From Septoria linicola (Eukaryota > Ascomycota > Dothideomycetes > Mycosphaerellales > Mycosphaerellaceae), in assembly GCA_024114885.1 (NCBI GenBank), contig CP099428.1:558001-622000 (forward strand): DNA of 64,000 nucleotides. The letters run 5' to 3'. How positions within the stretch are numbered: position 1 is the stretch's first letter; every line of letters begins with the position of its first letter. The position numbers and the translations under genes are program-made. Positions 27,000 through 37,379 of this stretch are shown here, piece after piece. Under the pieces are notes generated by a model that was given only the letters and a program-made list of their open reading frames with translations, did not search any database and had not been told where the DNA came from.

Positions 27000-29782
27000 C
27001 GAGTCGACTTACTAGGCGTAATCGCGCTAGTACCTACACTATATCGGTACTAGGTAACGTTAACCTAAATAGCCTAAACGGCCTCTCTATTTAGATAAGA
27101 AACATTATCTAGAATACTACGCGAACTAAGGATATTATTACTAGTATAGCTATAATTAAAGATAATATAGAGAGGTATACGGTAGCGATAGAGATTATTA
27201 ATTACTACGACCGGGCCTTCTCTAGGCTATATAATATAGCGCGCCTACTCTAGAAGGGAATTAAGAAGATTAATAAGAAGTTCTTAGACAAGGAGTTAAA
27301 GTAGTTAAACTCGAGTTTTAAGAACGCTATATAGTAGAGAGTAAAGGATTAATAGGTAATTAACTACGCCTTCGCTTATATCGAGACGGAGTAAGGTATA
27401 AGATATAGAAATAGTAAAACTATTCGTCTCTACCTCGAGAATTACTTAAAGATAGTAAAGAACTTCTTAGCCTATATAGGTAGCGCTACTATAAACAAGC
27501 TTAACGCGGATACTACTACGTACCTACTCGCTAAGGCTATCCTTTAGCGCCTTCTTAACCTAGCTAATAATCGCTTAAAGGAATACTACCTTATCGACTC
27601 GGATTTCGTTAAGCTAAAGAGTATAGAAGGACGCGAGGAGGTTTAGTAGATTAATACCTTAGGTAATAAGGTAAAGTAGTTAATAAAGGAGCGTAATCTA
27701 TAGTTCAAGGATAGGATTACCTAGCTTGTCGAGATACCTCTACTAGCTACGAATAGGCTCTTAGGTAGGGAGAGAGTCTCTTCTTTAGCGGTAGTATTAC
27801 CTCGAGTTACGAGAGTAGCTACTAAGATCTAAGAAGACGCCGAGAAAGCTACTACTACTCTTATAGGTCTATCTAGCTCTAAGGGCCTGACTAGAAATTA
27901 GCGCTACTTAACCGTAGGAAGTAGCGCGTCTACTCCTATACTTATTAGAAGCTACCGAACCTCTAGCGTTAACTCGCGCCTAAGTAAGGTTAGCGACCTA
28001 GGCCTATCTTCTCTACTTAGTAGTAGCCCTTACCTCTATAACCGCTACAATATTAGATAAAACCGCCTACTCTACGCCGCTATTAATACCTAGGGCTTAA
28101 AGATATAGGTCTTCGAAGCACTTATCGCCTTAAAGGTTAAAAAGTATAGTTTAAAGGATATTAACCTAAACAAGTGTAGTCTCTACTTCTAGTACCTACG
28201 AAATACTACTAGAGGGGCGTTCGGCCTTAAGAATAGTAAGGTCGACTAACCGACGCTATTTCGGAGATTTAGACTCTATATACGTATCTAGGATTTAGTT
28301 AAACTCTAAGTAGAGTACCTAAATTAGTTTTTAGCGTAACGCCGAGCGGCCTACCCTAGCGATACTCTAAGTGCCCTACGTTACTTAGCTACTAAAGGAA
28401 TAAGATATAATAACCTACCTAGACACTTTACCTATACTAATCTAGTTACCTATATTATAGATAAGAGTAAGCTACCGAAGCTAGTACTAGAGGTATACTT
28501 TAGAGAAGGTACGGTTACGTACGACTTGTTTAGTTAGTTAGAGCTAGTTAAGGACCTAATTAGTAAGGAGTTTACTATATACGACTAGTATCTATATAAG
28601 ATTAGTAGTAATCGTAATATAGGCTAGTATAGGAACATATTCTATAGCGGTATTTAGTAGCTAATTCGCTAGGACCCTATATACTAGATAATATATATCT
28701 ACTACTAACTAGATTACGCTACGAACCTAGTTTCCTACCCGTACTATACTAAGTATACCTACCTACTAATAAAGGGTAGGTCCGATTAGTCTTATAAGGG
28801 TTTCCGGTATATCGACCTTAGTATTATAGATATAGCTAGAGGCTATAGTATATTATAAGTTTAGAGTATAGTTTTTTTTATAAATAAGACCTATACTAAT
28901 TATACTAAATTAGTTAAAGGTCTATACTACTAACGAGTTTTCACGATATAGGTAGAGAGACTAGGAGATAGAGGATTACTTAGTAGAGGCTTCGTAGAGG
29001 ACATTAGGGAGTAGTATGTATAGAAGGAAGATATTAACCTACTAAGTCCTACCTAGGAATATACTAGGGGATAGTCTATAGTACTAGTAAAGTAGAGAGA
29101 GGCTAGAGTATCGTCCCCTATACTACTATATAGTTCTAAGGAAAACAAGGTCGATAAGTAGATAACTGTCTTACTTTAGTTTTATAAGGTAGACCTAGAT
29201 ACTAACTACCTCGAGATTAGAGAAGCTTCTAGTACGTACTCTTAGCTACGAGACGCTTACTACGACCTTATACCTAGGTATACCTCGCTATCCAGTTACT
29301 TTAACTACTATAGAGTAATCCCCTACCGCTTCTCTACTTTAGATAAGTTAATACTAGCTATATATCTCGGTTAGGCTCTTATAAGTATACGACGCTAGGA
29401 CGACTCTATAGTAGTCTTCGATACTATAGGCTAGATTACCTACTCTACTAACGTATTCTATACCTGTTTAGAGGCCTACTATAAGTCTACGCTAAGTAAC
29501 TATCGTATCCTTATAGTTTATATTAAAGACCTAGAGACTACGATGTTCCTAGAGACTAGCTTCTACGCTAATAATAAGGATTTTATAAAGCGACCGGTAG
29601 CTGACTTCTCTACTACTACCGATATAGGAGAGCTCTTCGAGTAGGCCGATAATAACTAGGTAGCTAGGCGTAGATTCTGTCTAGCCCCTAGGGGCCTAAT
29701 AGAGTAGCGCGAGGACTAGTAAGGTATAGGGATACGGAGGTATAGAGGAGAGTTTAAGAGAGACAATAACTTGTTTCTATAA
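27000..29782 (+). pseudogene. ORF3: large cargo ORF, 2-oxoglutarate-dioxygenase-like C-terminal part (copy 5)
   Basis: One plus-strand frame runs about 2.7 kb (roughly 900 codons) without frame shift if TAA/TAG are read as former Gln/Trp codons. The N-terminal half is helical and charged, with no domain recognised. The C-terminal third has features I associate with a fungal protein family usually annotated as phytanoyl-CoA/2OG-dioxygenase-like. These are L-Q-V-Q-S near 28,855 (pre-RIP G-x-x-Q-x-Q-G), R-V-S-S-P-I-L-L-Y-S (pre-RIP L-P-H-G/S) near 29,105, D-A-Y-Y-D-L-I-P-R (pre-RIP A-H-x-D-L) near 29,250, and R-R-Q-D-D-S (pre-RIP R-R-W-D-D) near 29,395. It lies where an env-like or accessory gene would be, before the polypurine tract. 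The family match rests on memory and was not searched. Confidence 0.55.
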
Positions 29783-29825
29783 TACTCTATACTATTATTT
29801 TTAATGTCTCTAGCGAGACTTCTAT

Positions 29826-29836
29826 AGAGAGAAGGA
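29826..29836 (+). other. Polypurine tract of gypsy copy 5
   Basis: AGAGAGAAGGA directly abuts the 3' LTR (TATAACG at 29,837), as expected for the plus-strand primer of reverse transcription. Equivalents: GAAGGAAGGA at 35,044-35,053 (copy 4), AGAGGGAAGGA just before 46,320 (copy 2), and complementary pyrimidine tracts after 5,913 and 17,642. Confidence 0.75.
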
Positions 29837-30278
29837 TATAACGTAGTAGGCGTCCCTATACCTAGTAGGTAGGCCTATAGCGGCTACTACTACCTATATA
29901 TATAAGGGCGATTTTCGAGCTTACTATAAAGGTTAGAGACAATTATCCTTTATACTACTACTACTAAGGTTAGAGAGGACTACTTAGGTTACTACTTAGC
30001 GATTATATAATATAGTATTGTTTAATAACTTATTCTACTTCCTACCTATCCTCTACCGGCGCCGCTACTATACGATCCTAATAGGCTTATAGCCTATATA
30101 GCCTACTATAGCTACCGACGTATACCTCCGCGACTACGCGCCGTAGGTACGCTACTAATCTACCTACTATACCTACTACTAACTACTACGTAGGGCTATC
30201 GCCTAACTCCGGCCCTATAACCTACGTATAGACTTATATACTACTACCCCTAGGTTAGTTATAGGTTTATATACTATA
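29837..30278 (+). repeat. LTR 5: 3' LTR of gypsy copy 5
   Basis: 442 bp, plus orientation, ending ATACTATA. It is followed by CTAG (30,279-30,282) and then CCGGTACTAAG, the integrase region of copy 4, equivalent to 25,042-25,056 in copy 5. Confidence 0.85.
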
Positions 30279-31800
30279 CTAGCCGGTACTAAGAATAATA
30301 TTATAGAGGACGAGGATAAAGAAGCTCTCGTAAATAAGGCTTTCTTCTAGGTATATACGTCTAGGATTTCTATCTAGTCTTAAGGGCCTAATAGAGATAA
30401 TATCGATTCTATCTTCTAGGAGGACGTTAACGGCGACCTAGGCGTATAGAAGTACTAGGCTAAGGCCGTCGCCTTTATCCTACTTCGTAGGAGACGCTCG
30501 AATTATATATCTAAGTTAGAATACTACCGCTTTAGTAAGATAGCTAAGAAGTTCTTAGTTATCGATAAAAAGCTATACTAGTAGCTATATAGATAGGCCC
30601 CTTAGTAGAGAGTTATTAAAGACGATACGATATAGAAGCTAATCGTTAAGGAGATCTATAAGTTAAGTAGCTATAGGAACGCCGATTCTATATACTATAT
30701 CCTTAGGTCGAAGTACTAGTAGGACGGTATATACGCGTAATACGCTATATATTTCTACTAGTATAAGGACTATAATCTAAGGAATAGTATACCTCGACCT
30801 AGCCCTATAGTAGAGGTATAAGTCTAAACTATAGAAGAGCGCTAATATATAGATAGCGTCTATATCGATAAGCGAGGGTCCTTAATTATTACTAGAGAAG
30901 AGGTATTATAATAGCTAGAGGCTAAGATCTACTATTATACTACGCGAGAGGATAGTACGACTAAGAAGATATCTACGAAGTAGATTACCGACTTTCTTTA
31001 AAAGAATATATACTACCGATAAGGCGCTCTATTTAAGATTATACTAGATAATACTAATATTAATAATAGTATAGAGGTTTCTACGCTTCTTACTACGTAT
31101 AGCGTAAAGAGGCTAAGGATTTCTATCTACTAACTATAGAGCGCCGCTATTATAGAAGTAGGATATAAGACTATCCTATCTACTCTATCTAAGTTATCTA
31201 AGAGTAGTTTATAGGCTTAGGTACTATACCTTCTAGCTATACTATAGGTAGAGCGTACTACTTATAATAGTAGTACTAGCGAGACCTCTACTAAGCTAAT
31301 AATCGGTAGAGAGATAGTACTACCTATTAAGTTAGAATACTATACTTTTAGAGTTAAGAATTAGAGATCGGTTCGTATATATAAGGAGCTAATTACTCTT
31401 TAAGCTAAAGTACTTAAGGCTATATAGGACATAGAGAGTAATACCTTAGAGCGATAGACGCGTATCTAAGAAGAAGCTAAGGACCGCTATAATAATTCTA
31501 GGTACGTAGATTACGCTAAGTTTACTAAAGGATAGTTAGTTATAATCTACTAAGACGACCTTAAGATATCTCGATCGGACAAGCTTACCTTCTAGTAGCG
31601 AGGGCTATATAGAGTCTTAGAGTATAAGGAAGGTACTACTTCTTATATCTTAGAAGACCTTAATAGTATAGTATTACCTACGTCGTATAATAAGGAGTCT
31701 TTAAAAAGTATACCTAGATATCGAGCCTTAGCTACGCTAGGTAGTAGCGAGGACGATAATATAGATAATTAACTAACTTAGTTAGGCTACGATAACTAGA
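30279..31800 (+). pseudogene. Integrase region of gypsy copy 4 (5' part of the element lost)
   Basis: Collinear with 25,042-26,560 of copy 5: integrase core and C-terminal part, with RIP stops at slightly different positions. The LTR, gag, protease, RT and RNase H of this copy are absent from the window. They were probably deleted by recombination between its 5' LTR and that of copy 5. Confidence 0.75.
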
Positions 31801-31929
31801 TACTACTTGACCGTTCTAAGAAAGAAAAGAAAAGATAAGAGAGAGAAAGGTTATATATAACTCTCTTACCGCTTCTAGTTATCGTAGGTATATAGTTTCC
31901 TTTATCGATTTCCTTTGTTTTACTTATAA

Positions 31930-32100
31930 TACGCGCCTTCCTCGTAGATTACTTTACTTTACTTTTTTACTTTACTTTACGAAGTATTTACTAGTTTACT
32001 TTACCGGTTTACTTTATATTTACCTACTCTATATTACTTACTATTATTACCTATTTACCCTAGTCGTAATTTACTTTCTATTAACCTCGCTACTCTCTAG
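31930..32100. repeat. TTTAC-rich spacer of gypsy copy 4
   Basis: Same degenerate TTTAC tract as at 26,690-26,900, in the same position between integrase and ORF3. Confidence 0.6.
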
Positions 32101-32216
32101 AACCTAGATACTTAAGTAACTAGCCGCCCTTCTACCTTCTTCTTAATCTTAACTTCCTATTACTACTCGCTAGTAATTATTAGTACTACTAATATTCTCC
32201 TCCTACTTCTACTACC

Positions 32217-34999
32217 TCGAGCCGATTTACTAGGCGTAATCGCGCTAGTACCTATACTATATCGGCACTAGGTAACGTTAACCTAAATAGCCTAACTAGC
32301 CTCTCTATTTAGGTAAGAAATATTATCTAGAATACTACCTAAACTAAGGATATTATTACTAGTATAGCTATAATTAAAAATAACGTAGAGAGGTATATAG
32401 TAGCGATAGAGATTATTAATTACTACGACCGGGCCTTCTCTAGGCTATATAATATAGCGCGCCTACTCTAGGAGGGAATTAAGAAGATTAATAAGAAGTT
32501 TTTAGATAAGGAATTAAAATAGGCGAACTCGAGTTTTAAGAACGCTATATAGTAGAGAGTAAAGGATTAATAGGTAATTAACTACGCTTTCGCTCGTATC
32601 GAGATAGAGTAGGAGGTAAGATATAGAAATAGTAAAACTATTCGTCTCTACCTCGAGAATTATCTAAAGATAGTAAAGAACTTCTTAGCCTATATAGGTA
32701 GCGCTACTATAAACAAGCTTAACGTAGATACTGCTACGTACCTACTCGCTAAGGCTATCCTTTAGCGTCTCCTTAACCTAGCTAATAATCGCTTAAAGGA
32801 ATACTACTCTATCGACTTAGATTTCGTTAAGCTAAAGAGCGTAGAAGGACGCGAGAAGGTTTAGTAGATTAATATCTTAGGTAATAAGGTAAAGTAGTTA
32901 ATAAAGAAGCGTAATCTATAGTTTAAGGATAGGATTATCTAGCCTATCGAGACACCTCTACTAGCTATAGATAGGCTCTTAGGTAGAGAGAGAGCTCTTT
33001 CTTTAGTAGTAGTACTACCTCGAGTTACGAGAGTAGCTACTAAGATCTAAGAAGACGCTAATAAAGCTACTACTACTCTCGTAGGTCTGTCCGGCCCTAG
33101 AGGCCTAACTAGAAATTAGTACTACTCGACTATAGGAAGTAGTACGTCTACTCCTATACCTATTAGAAGCTACTAAACCTCTAGCGTTAACTTACGCCTA
33201 AGTAAGGTTAGCGACCTAGGCCTATCTTCCTTACTTAGTAGTAGCTCTTACTCTTATAACCGCTACGATATTAGATAAAACTACCTACTCTACGCTACCG
33301 TTAATACCTAAGGCTTAAAGGTATAGGTCTTTAAAGCGCTTATTACTATAAAGGTTAAAGAGTATAGTTTAAAGGACGTTAACCTAAACAAGTATAGTCT
33401 CTACTTCTAGTACCTACGAAATACTACTAGAGGAGCGTTCGGCCTTAAGAATAGTAAGGTCGACTAACCGACGCTATTTTAGAGATTTAGACTCTACGTA
33501 CGTATCTAGGATTTAGTTAAACTCTAAGTAGAGTACCTAAATTAGTTTTTAGCGTAACGCTAAGCGGCCTACTCTAGCGATACTCTAAGTACTCTACGTT
33601 ACTTAGCTACTAAAGGAACGAGATATAATAACCTACCTAGATACTTTACCTATACTAATCTAGTTATCTATATTATAGATAAGAGTAAGCTACCGAAGCT
33701 AGTACTAGAGGCATACTTTAGAGAAGGTACGGTTACGTACGACTTATTTAGTTAGTTAGAGCTAGTTAAGGACCTAATTAGTAAGGAGTTTACTATATAC
33801 GACTAGTATCTATATAAGATTAGTAGTAATCGTAATATAGGCTAGTATAGGAATATGTTCTATAGCGGTATTTAGTAGTTAATTCGCTAGGACTCTATAT
33901 ACTAGATAATATATATCTACTACCGACTAGATTACGCTACGAACCTAGTTTCCTACCTATACTATACTAAGTATACCTACCTACTAATAAAGGATAGGTC
34001 CGATTAGTCTTATAAAAGTTTCTAGTATATCGACCTTAGTATTATAGACATAGCTAGAGGCTACGGTATATCGTAAGTTTAGAGTATAGTTTCTTTTATA
34101 AATAAGATCTATACTAATTATACTAAATTAGTTAAAGGTCTATACTACTAACGAGTTTTTATAGCGTAGGTAGAGAGACTAGGAGACAGAGGATTGCTTA
34201 ATAAGAGCTTCGTAGAGGATATTAGAGAGTAGTACGTATAGAAGGAAGATATTAACCTACTAAGTCCTACCTAGGAACATACTAGGGGATAGTCTATAGT
34301 ACCGGTAAAGTAGAGAGAGGCTAGAGTGTCGTCCTCTATACTACTATATAGTTCTAAGGAAAATAAGGTCGATAAGTAGATAACTATCCTATCTTAGTTT
34401 TATAAGGTAGACCTAGATACTAACCGCTTTAAGATTAGAGAAGCTTCTAGTACGTACTCTTAGCTACGAGACGCTTACTATAACCTTATACCTAGGTACA
34501 CCTCTCTATCCGGTTACTCTAACCGCTATAGAGTAATCTCCTACCGCTTCTCTACTTTAGATAAGTTAATACTAGCTATATATCTCGGTTAGGCCCTCGT
34601 AGGTATACGACGCTAGGACGATCTTATAGTAGTCTTCGATACTATAGGCTAGATTACCTACTCTACCGACGTATTCTATACCTATTTAGAGGCCTACTAC
34701 AAGTCTACGCTAAGTAACTATCGTATCCTAATAGCTTATATTAAAGACCTAGAGACTACGCTATTCCTAGAGACTAGCTTCTACGCTAATAATAAGGATT
34801 TTATAAAGCGACTAGTAGCTAACTTCTCTACCGCTACCGATATAGGAGAGCTCTTTAAGTAGGCCGATAATAACTAGGTAGCTAGGCGTAGATTCCGTCC
34901 GGCCCTAGGGGCCTAATAGAGTAGCGTAAGGACTAGTAAGGTATAGGGATATAGAGGTATAGAGAGGAGTTTAAGAGAGATAATAACTTGTTTCTATAA
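32217..34999 (+). pseudogene. ORF3 of gypsy copy 4, full length
   Basis: Collinear with ORF3 of copy 5, with the same length and frame. Differences between the two are almost all C/T or G/A, as expected for independent RIP of identical copies. The A-x-x-D-L-I-P-R and R-R-Q-D-D-type segments are both visible (near 34,470 and 34,615). A pairwise comparison of copies 4 and 5 would allow much of the pre-RIP codon content to be inferred, because many sites are mutated in only one copy. Confidence 0.6.
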
Positions 35000-35053
35000 T
35001 ACTCTATACTATTGTTTTTAATATCTCTAGCGAGACTTCTATAGAAGGAAGGA

Positions 35054-35495
35054 TATAACGTAGTAGGCGTCCCTATACCTAGTAGGCGAGCTTATAGCGG
35101 CTACTACTACCTATATATATAAGAGCGATTTTCGAGCTTACTATAGAGGTTAGGGACAATTATCCTTTATACTACTACTACTAAGGTTAAAGAAGACTAC
35201 TTAGGTTACTACTTAGCGATTATATAATATAGTATTATTTAATAACTTATTCTACTTCCTACCTATCCTCTACTAGCGCCGCTACTATACGATCCTAATA
35301 GGCTTATAGCCTATACGGCCTACTATAGCTACTAACGTATACCTCTACGACGACGCGACGTAGGTACGCCGCTAATCTACCTACTATACCTACTACTAAC
35401 TACTACGTAGGGCTATCGCCCGACTCCGGCCCTACGACCTATATATAGACTTATATACTACTACCCCTAGGTTAGTTATAGGTTTACGTACTATA
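35054..35495 (+). repeat. LTR 6: 3' LTR of gypsy copy 4
   Basis: 442 bp, plus orientation, preceded by the polypurine tract GAAGGAAGGA and followed by CTAG (35,496-35,499), the right target duplicate in ORF3 of copy 3. Confidence 0.85.
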
Positions 35496-36980
35496 CTAGC
35501 TTTAGTAGCTTGCCCTTATCTATAATATAGGTAACTAGATTAGTATAGGTAAAGTATCTAGGTAGGTTATTATATCTCGTTCCTTTAGTAGCTAAGTAAC
35601 GTAGAGTACTTAGAGTATCGCTAGGGTAGACCGCTTAGCGTTACGCTAAAAACTAATTTAGGTACTCTACTTAGAGTTTAACTAAATCCTAGGTACGTAC
35701 GTAGAGTCTAAATCTCCGAAATAGCGTCGGTTAGTTAACCTTACTATTCTTAAGGCCGAACGCCTCTCTAGTAGTATTTTATAGGCACTAGAAGTAGAGA
35801 CTATACTTGTTTAGGTTAACGTCCTTTAAACTATACTCTTTAACCTTTATAGCGATAAGCGCTTTAAAGACCTATACTTTTAAGCCTTAGGTATTAACGG
35901 CGGCGTAGAGTAGGCGGTTTTATCTAATATCGTAGCGGTTATAGAAGTAAGAGCTACTACTAAGTAAGGAAGATAGGCCTAGGTCGCTAACCTTACTTAG
36001 GCGCGAGTTAACGCTAGAGGTTCGGTAGCTTCTAATAGGTATAGAAGTAGACGTGCCGCTTCTTATAGTTAAGTAGCGCTAATTTCTAGTTAGGCCTCTA
36101 GGGCCGGACAGACCTATAAGAGTAGTAGTAGCTTTCTCGGCGTCTTCTTAGATCTTAGTAGCTACTCTCGTAACTCGAGGTAATACTACTATTAAAGAAG
36201 AGGCTCTTTTTCTACCTAAGAGCTTATCTATAGCTAGTAGAGGTATCTCGATAAGCTAGATAATCCTATCCTTAAACTATAGATTATGCTTCTTTATTAA
36301 CTACTTTACCTTATTACCTAAGGTATTAATCTACTAAACCTTCTCGCGTCCTTCTACGCTCTTTAGCTTAACGAAATCCGAGTCGATAAGATAGTATTCC
36401 TTTAAGCGATTATTAGCTAGGTTAAGAAGGCGCTAAAGGATAGCCTTAGCGAGTAGGTACGTAGTAGTATCTACGTTAAGCTTGTTTATAGTAGCGCTAC
36501 CTATATAGGCTAAGAAGTTCTTTACTATCTTTAGGTAATTCTCGAGGTAGAGATAAATAGTTTTACTATTTCTATATCTTATACCCTACTCCGTCTCGAT
36601 ACAAGCGAAGGCGTAGTTAATTACCTATTAATCCTTTACTCTCTACTATATAGCGTTCTTAAAACTCGAGTTTAACTACTTTAACTCCTTGTTCGAGAAC
36701 TTCTTATTAATCTTCTTAATTCCCTCCTAGAGTAGGCGCGCTATATTATATAGCCTAGAGAAGGCCTAGTCGTAGTAATTAATAATCTCTATCGCTACCG
36801 TATACCTCTCTACGTTATCTTTAATTATAGCTATACTAGTAATAATATCCTTAGTTCGTATAGTATTCTAGATAATATTTCTTACCTAGATAGAGAGGCT
36901 ATTTAGGCTATTTAGGTTAACGTTACCTAGTACTAATATAGTATAGATACTAGCGCGATTACGCCTAGTAAATCGACTCG
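35496..36980 (-). pseudogene. ORF3 of gypsy copy 3, N-terminal half
   Basis: Joins the C-terminal half at 17,697-18,998 once the insertion 18,999-35,495 plus one CTAG is removed. The restored junction matches the unbroken ORF3 of copy 1 around 7,266. It encodes the helical, charged N-terminal part of the cargo protein; no domain is recognised. Confidence 0.6.
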
Positions 36981-37119
36981 AGGTAGTAGAAGTAGGAGGA
37001 GGTTATTAGTAGTACTAATAATTACTAGTAGGTAGTAGTAGGAAGTTAAGATTAAGAAGAAGGTAGAGAGGTAGCTAGTTACTTAAGTATCTAGGTTCTA
37101 GAGAGTAGTAGGGTTAATA

Positions 37120-37250
37120 GAAAGTAAATTATAACTAGGGTAAATAGGTAATAATAGTAAGTAATATAGAGTAGGTAAATATAAAGTAAACTAGTAAAGT
37201 AAACTAGTAAATACTTTATAAAGTAAAGTAAAAAAGTAAAGTAAAGTAAT
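37120..37250. repeat. TTTAC/GTAAA-rich spacer of gypsy copy 3
   Basis: Same low-complexity spacer, minus orientation (AAGTAAAGTAAA units). Confidence 0.55.
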
Positions 37251-37379
37251 CTATAAAGAAGGCGCGTATCGTAAGTAAAATAAAGGAAATCGATAAAGGA
37301 AACTATATATCTACGATAACTAGAAGTAGCGAGAGGGTTATATATAACCCTTCTCTCTCTTATTCTTTCTTCTCTTTCT

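Larger units (their letters stand above)
19924..29700. repeat. Six dispersed copies of a 20-22 bp near-palindrome inside the gypsy element
   Basis: A motif with core GGCCCCTAGGGGCC occurs in copy 5 at 19,924-19,945 and 29,679-29,700. RIP-variant or diverged forms are at 21,563-21,582, 23,147-23,166, 25,135-25,155 and 27,872-27,891. The same six positions are kept in the other copies (for example 13,474-13,495 and 44,016-44,037). It sits within gag, protease, integrase and ORF3 reading frames and adds a short Ser-Gly-Pro-Arg-Gly-like peptide. It is not a tandem array. Confidence 0.65.
18999..30278 (+). mobile_element. Complete gypsy-type LTR retrotransposon (copy 5), reference copy
   Basis: An uninterrupted unit of 11,280 bp: 5' LTR (18,999-19,440), gag with zinc knuckle, protease, RT, RNase H, integrase, TTTAC-rich spacer, ORF3, polypurine tract, 3' LTR (29,837-30,278). 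The order protease-RT-RNase H-integrase is that of Ty3/gypsy (Metaviridae), not Copia. At 11.3 kb it is larger than a typical gypsy element (about 5-8 kb), because of the long gag-protease part and ORF3. The right flank is CTAG inside the integrase region of copy 4. The left flank belongs to copy 3, which I explain by recombination between the 5' LTRs of copies 4 and 5. All reading frames are riddled with RIP stops. Confidence 0.85.
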
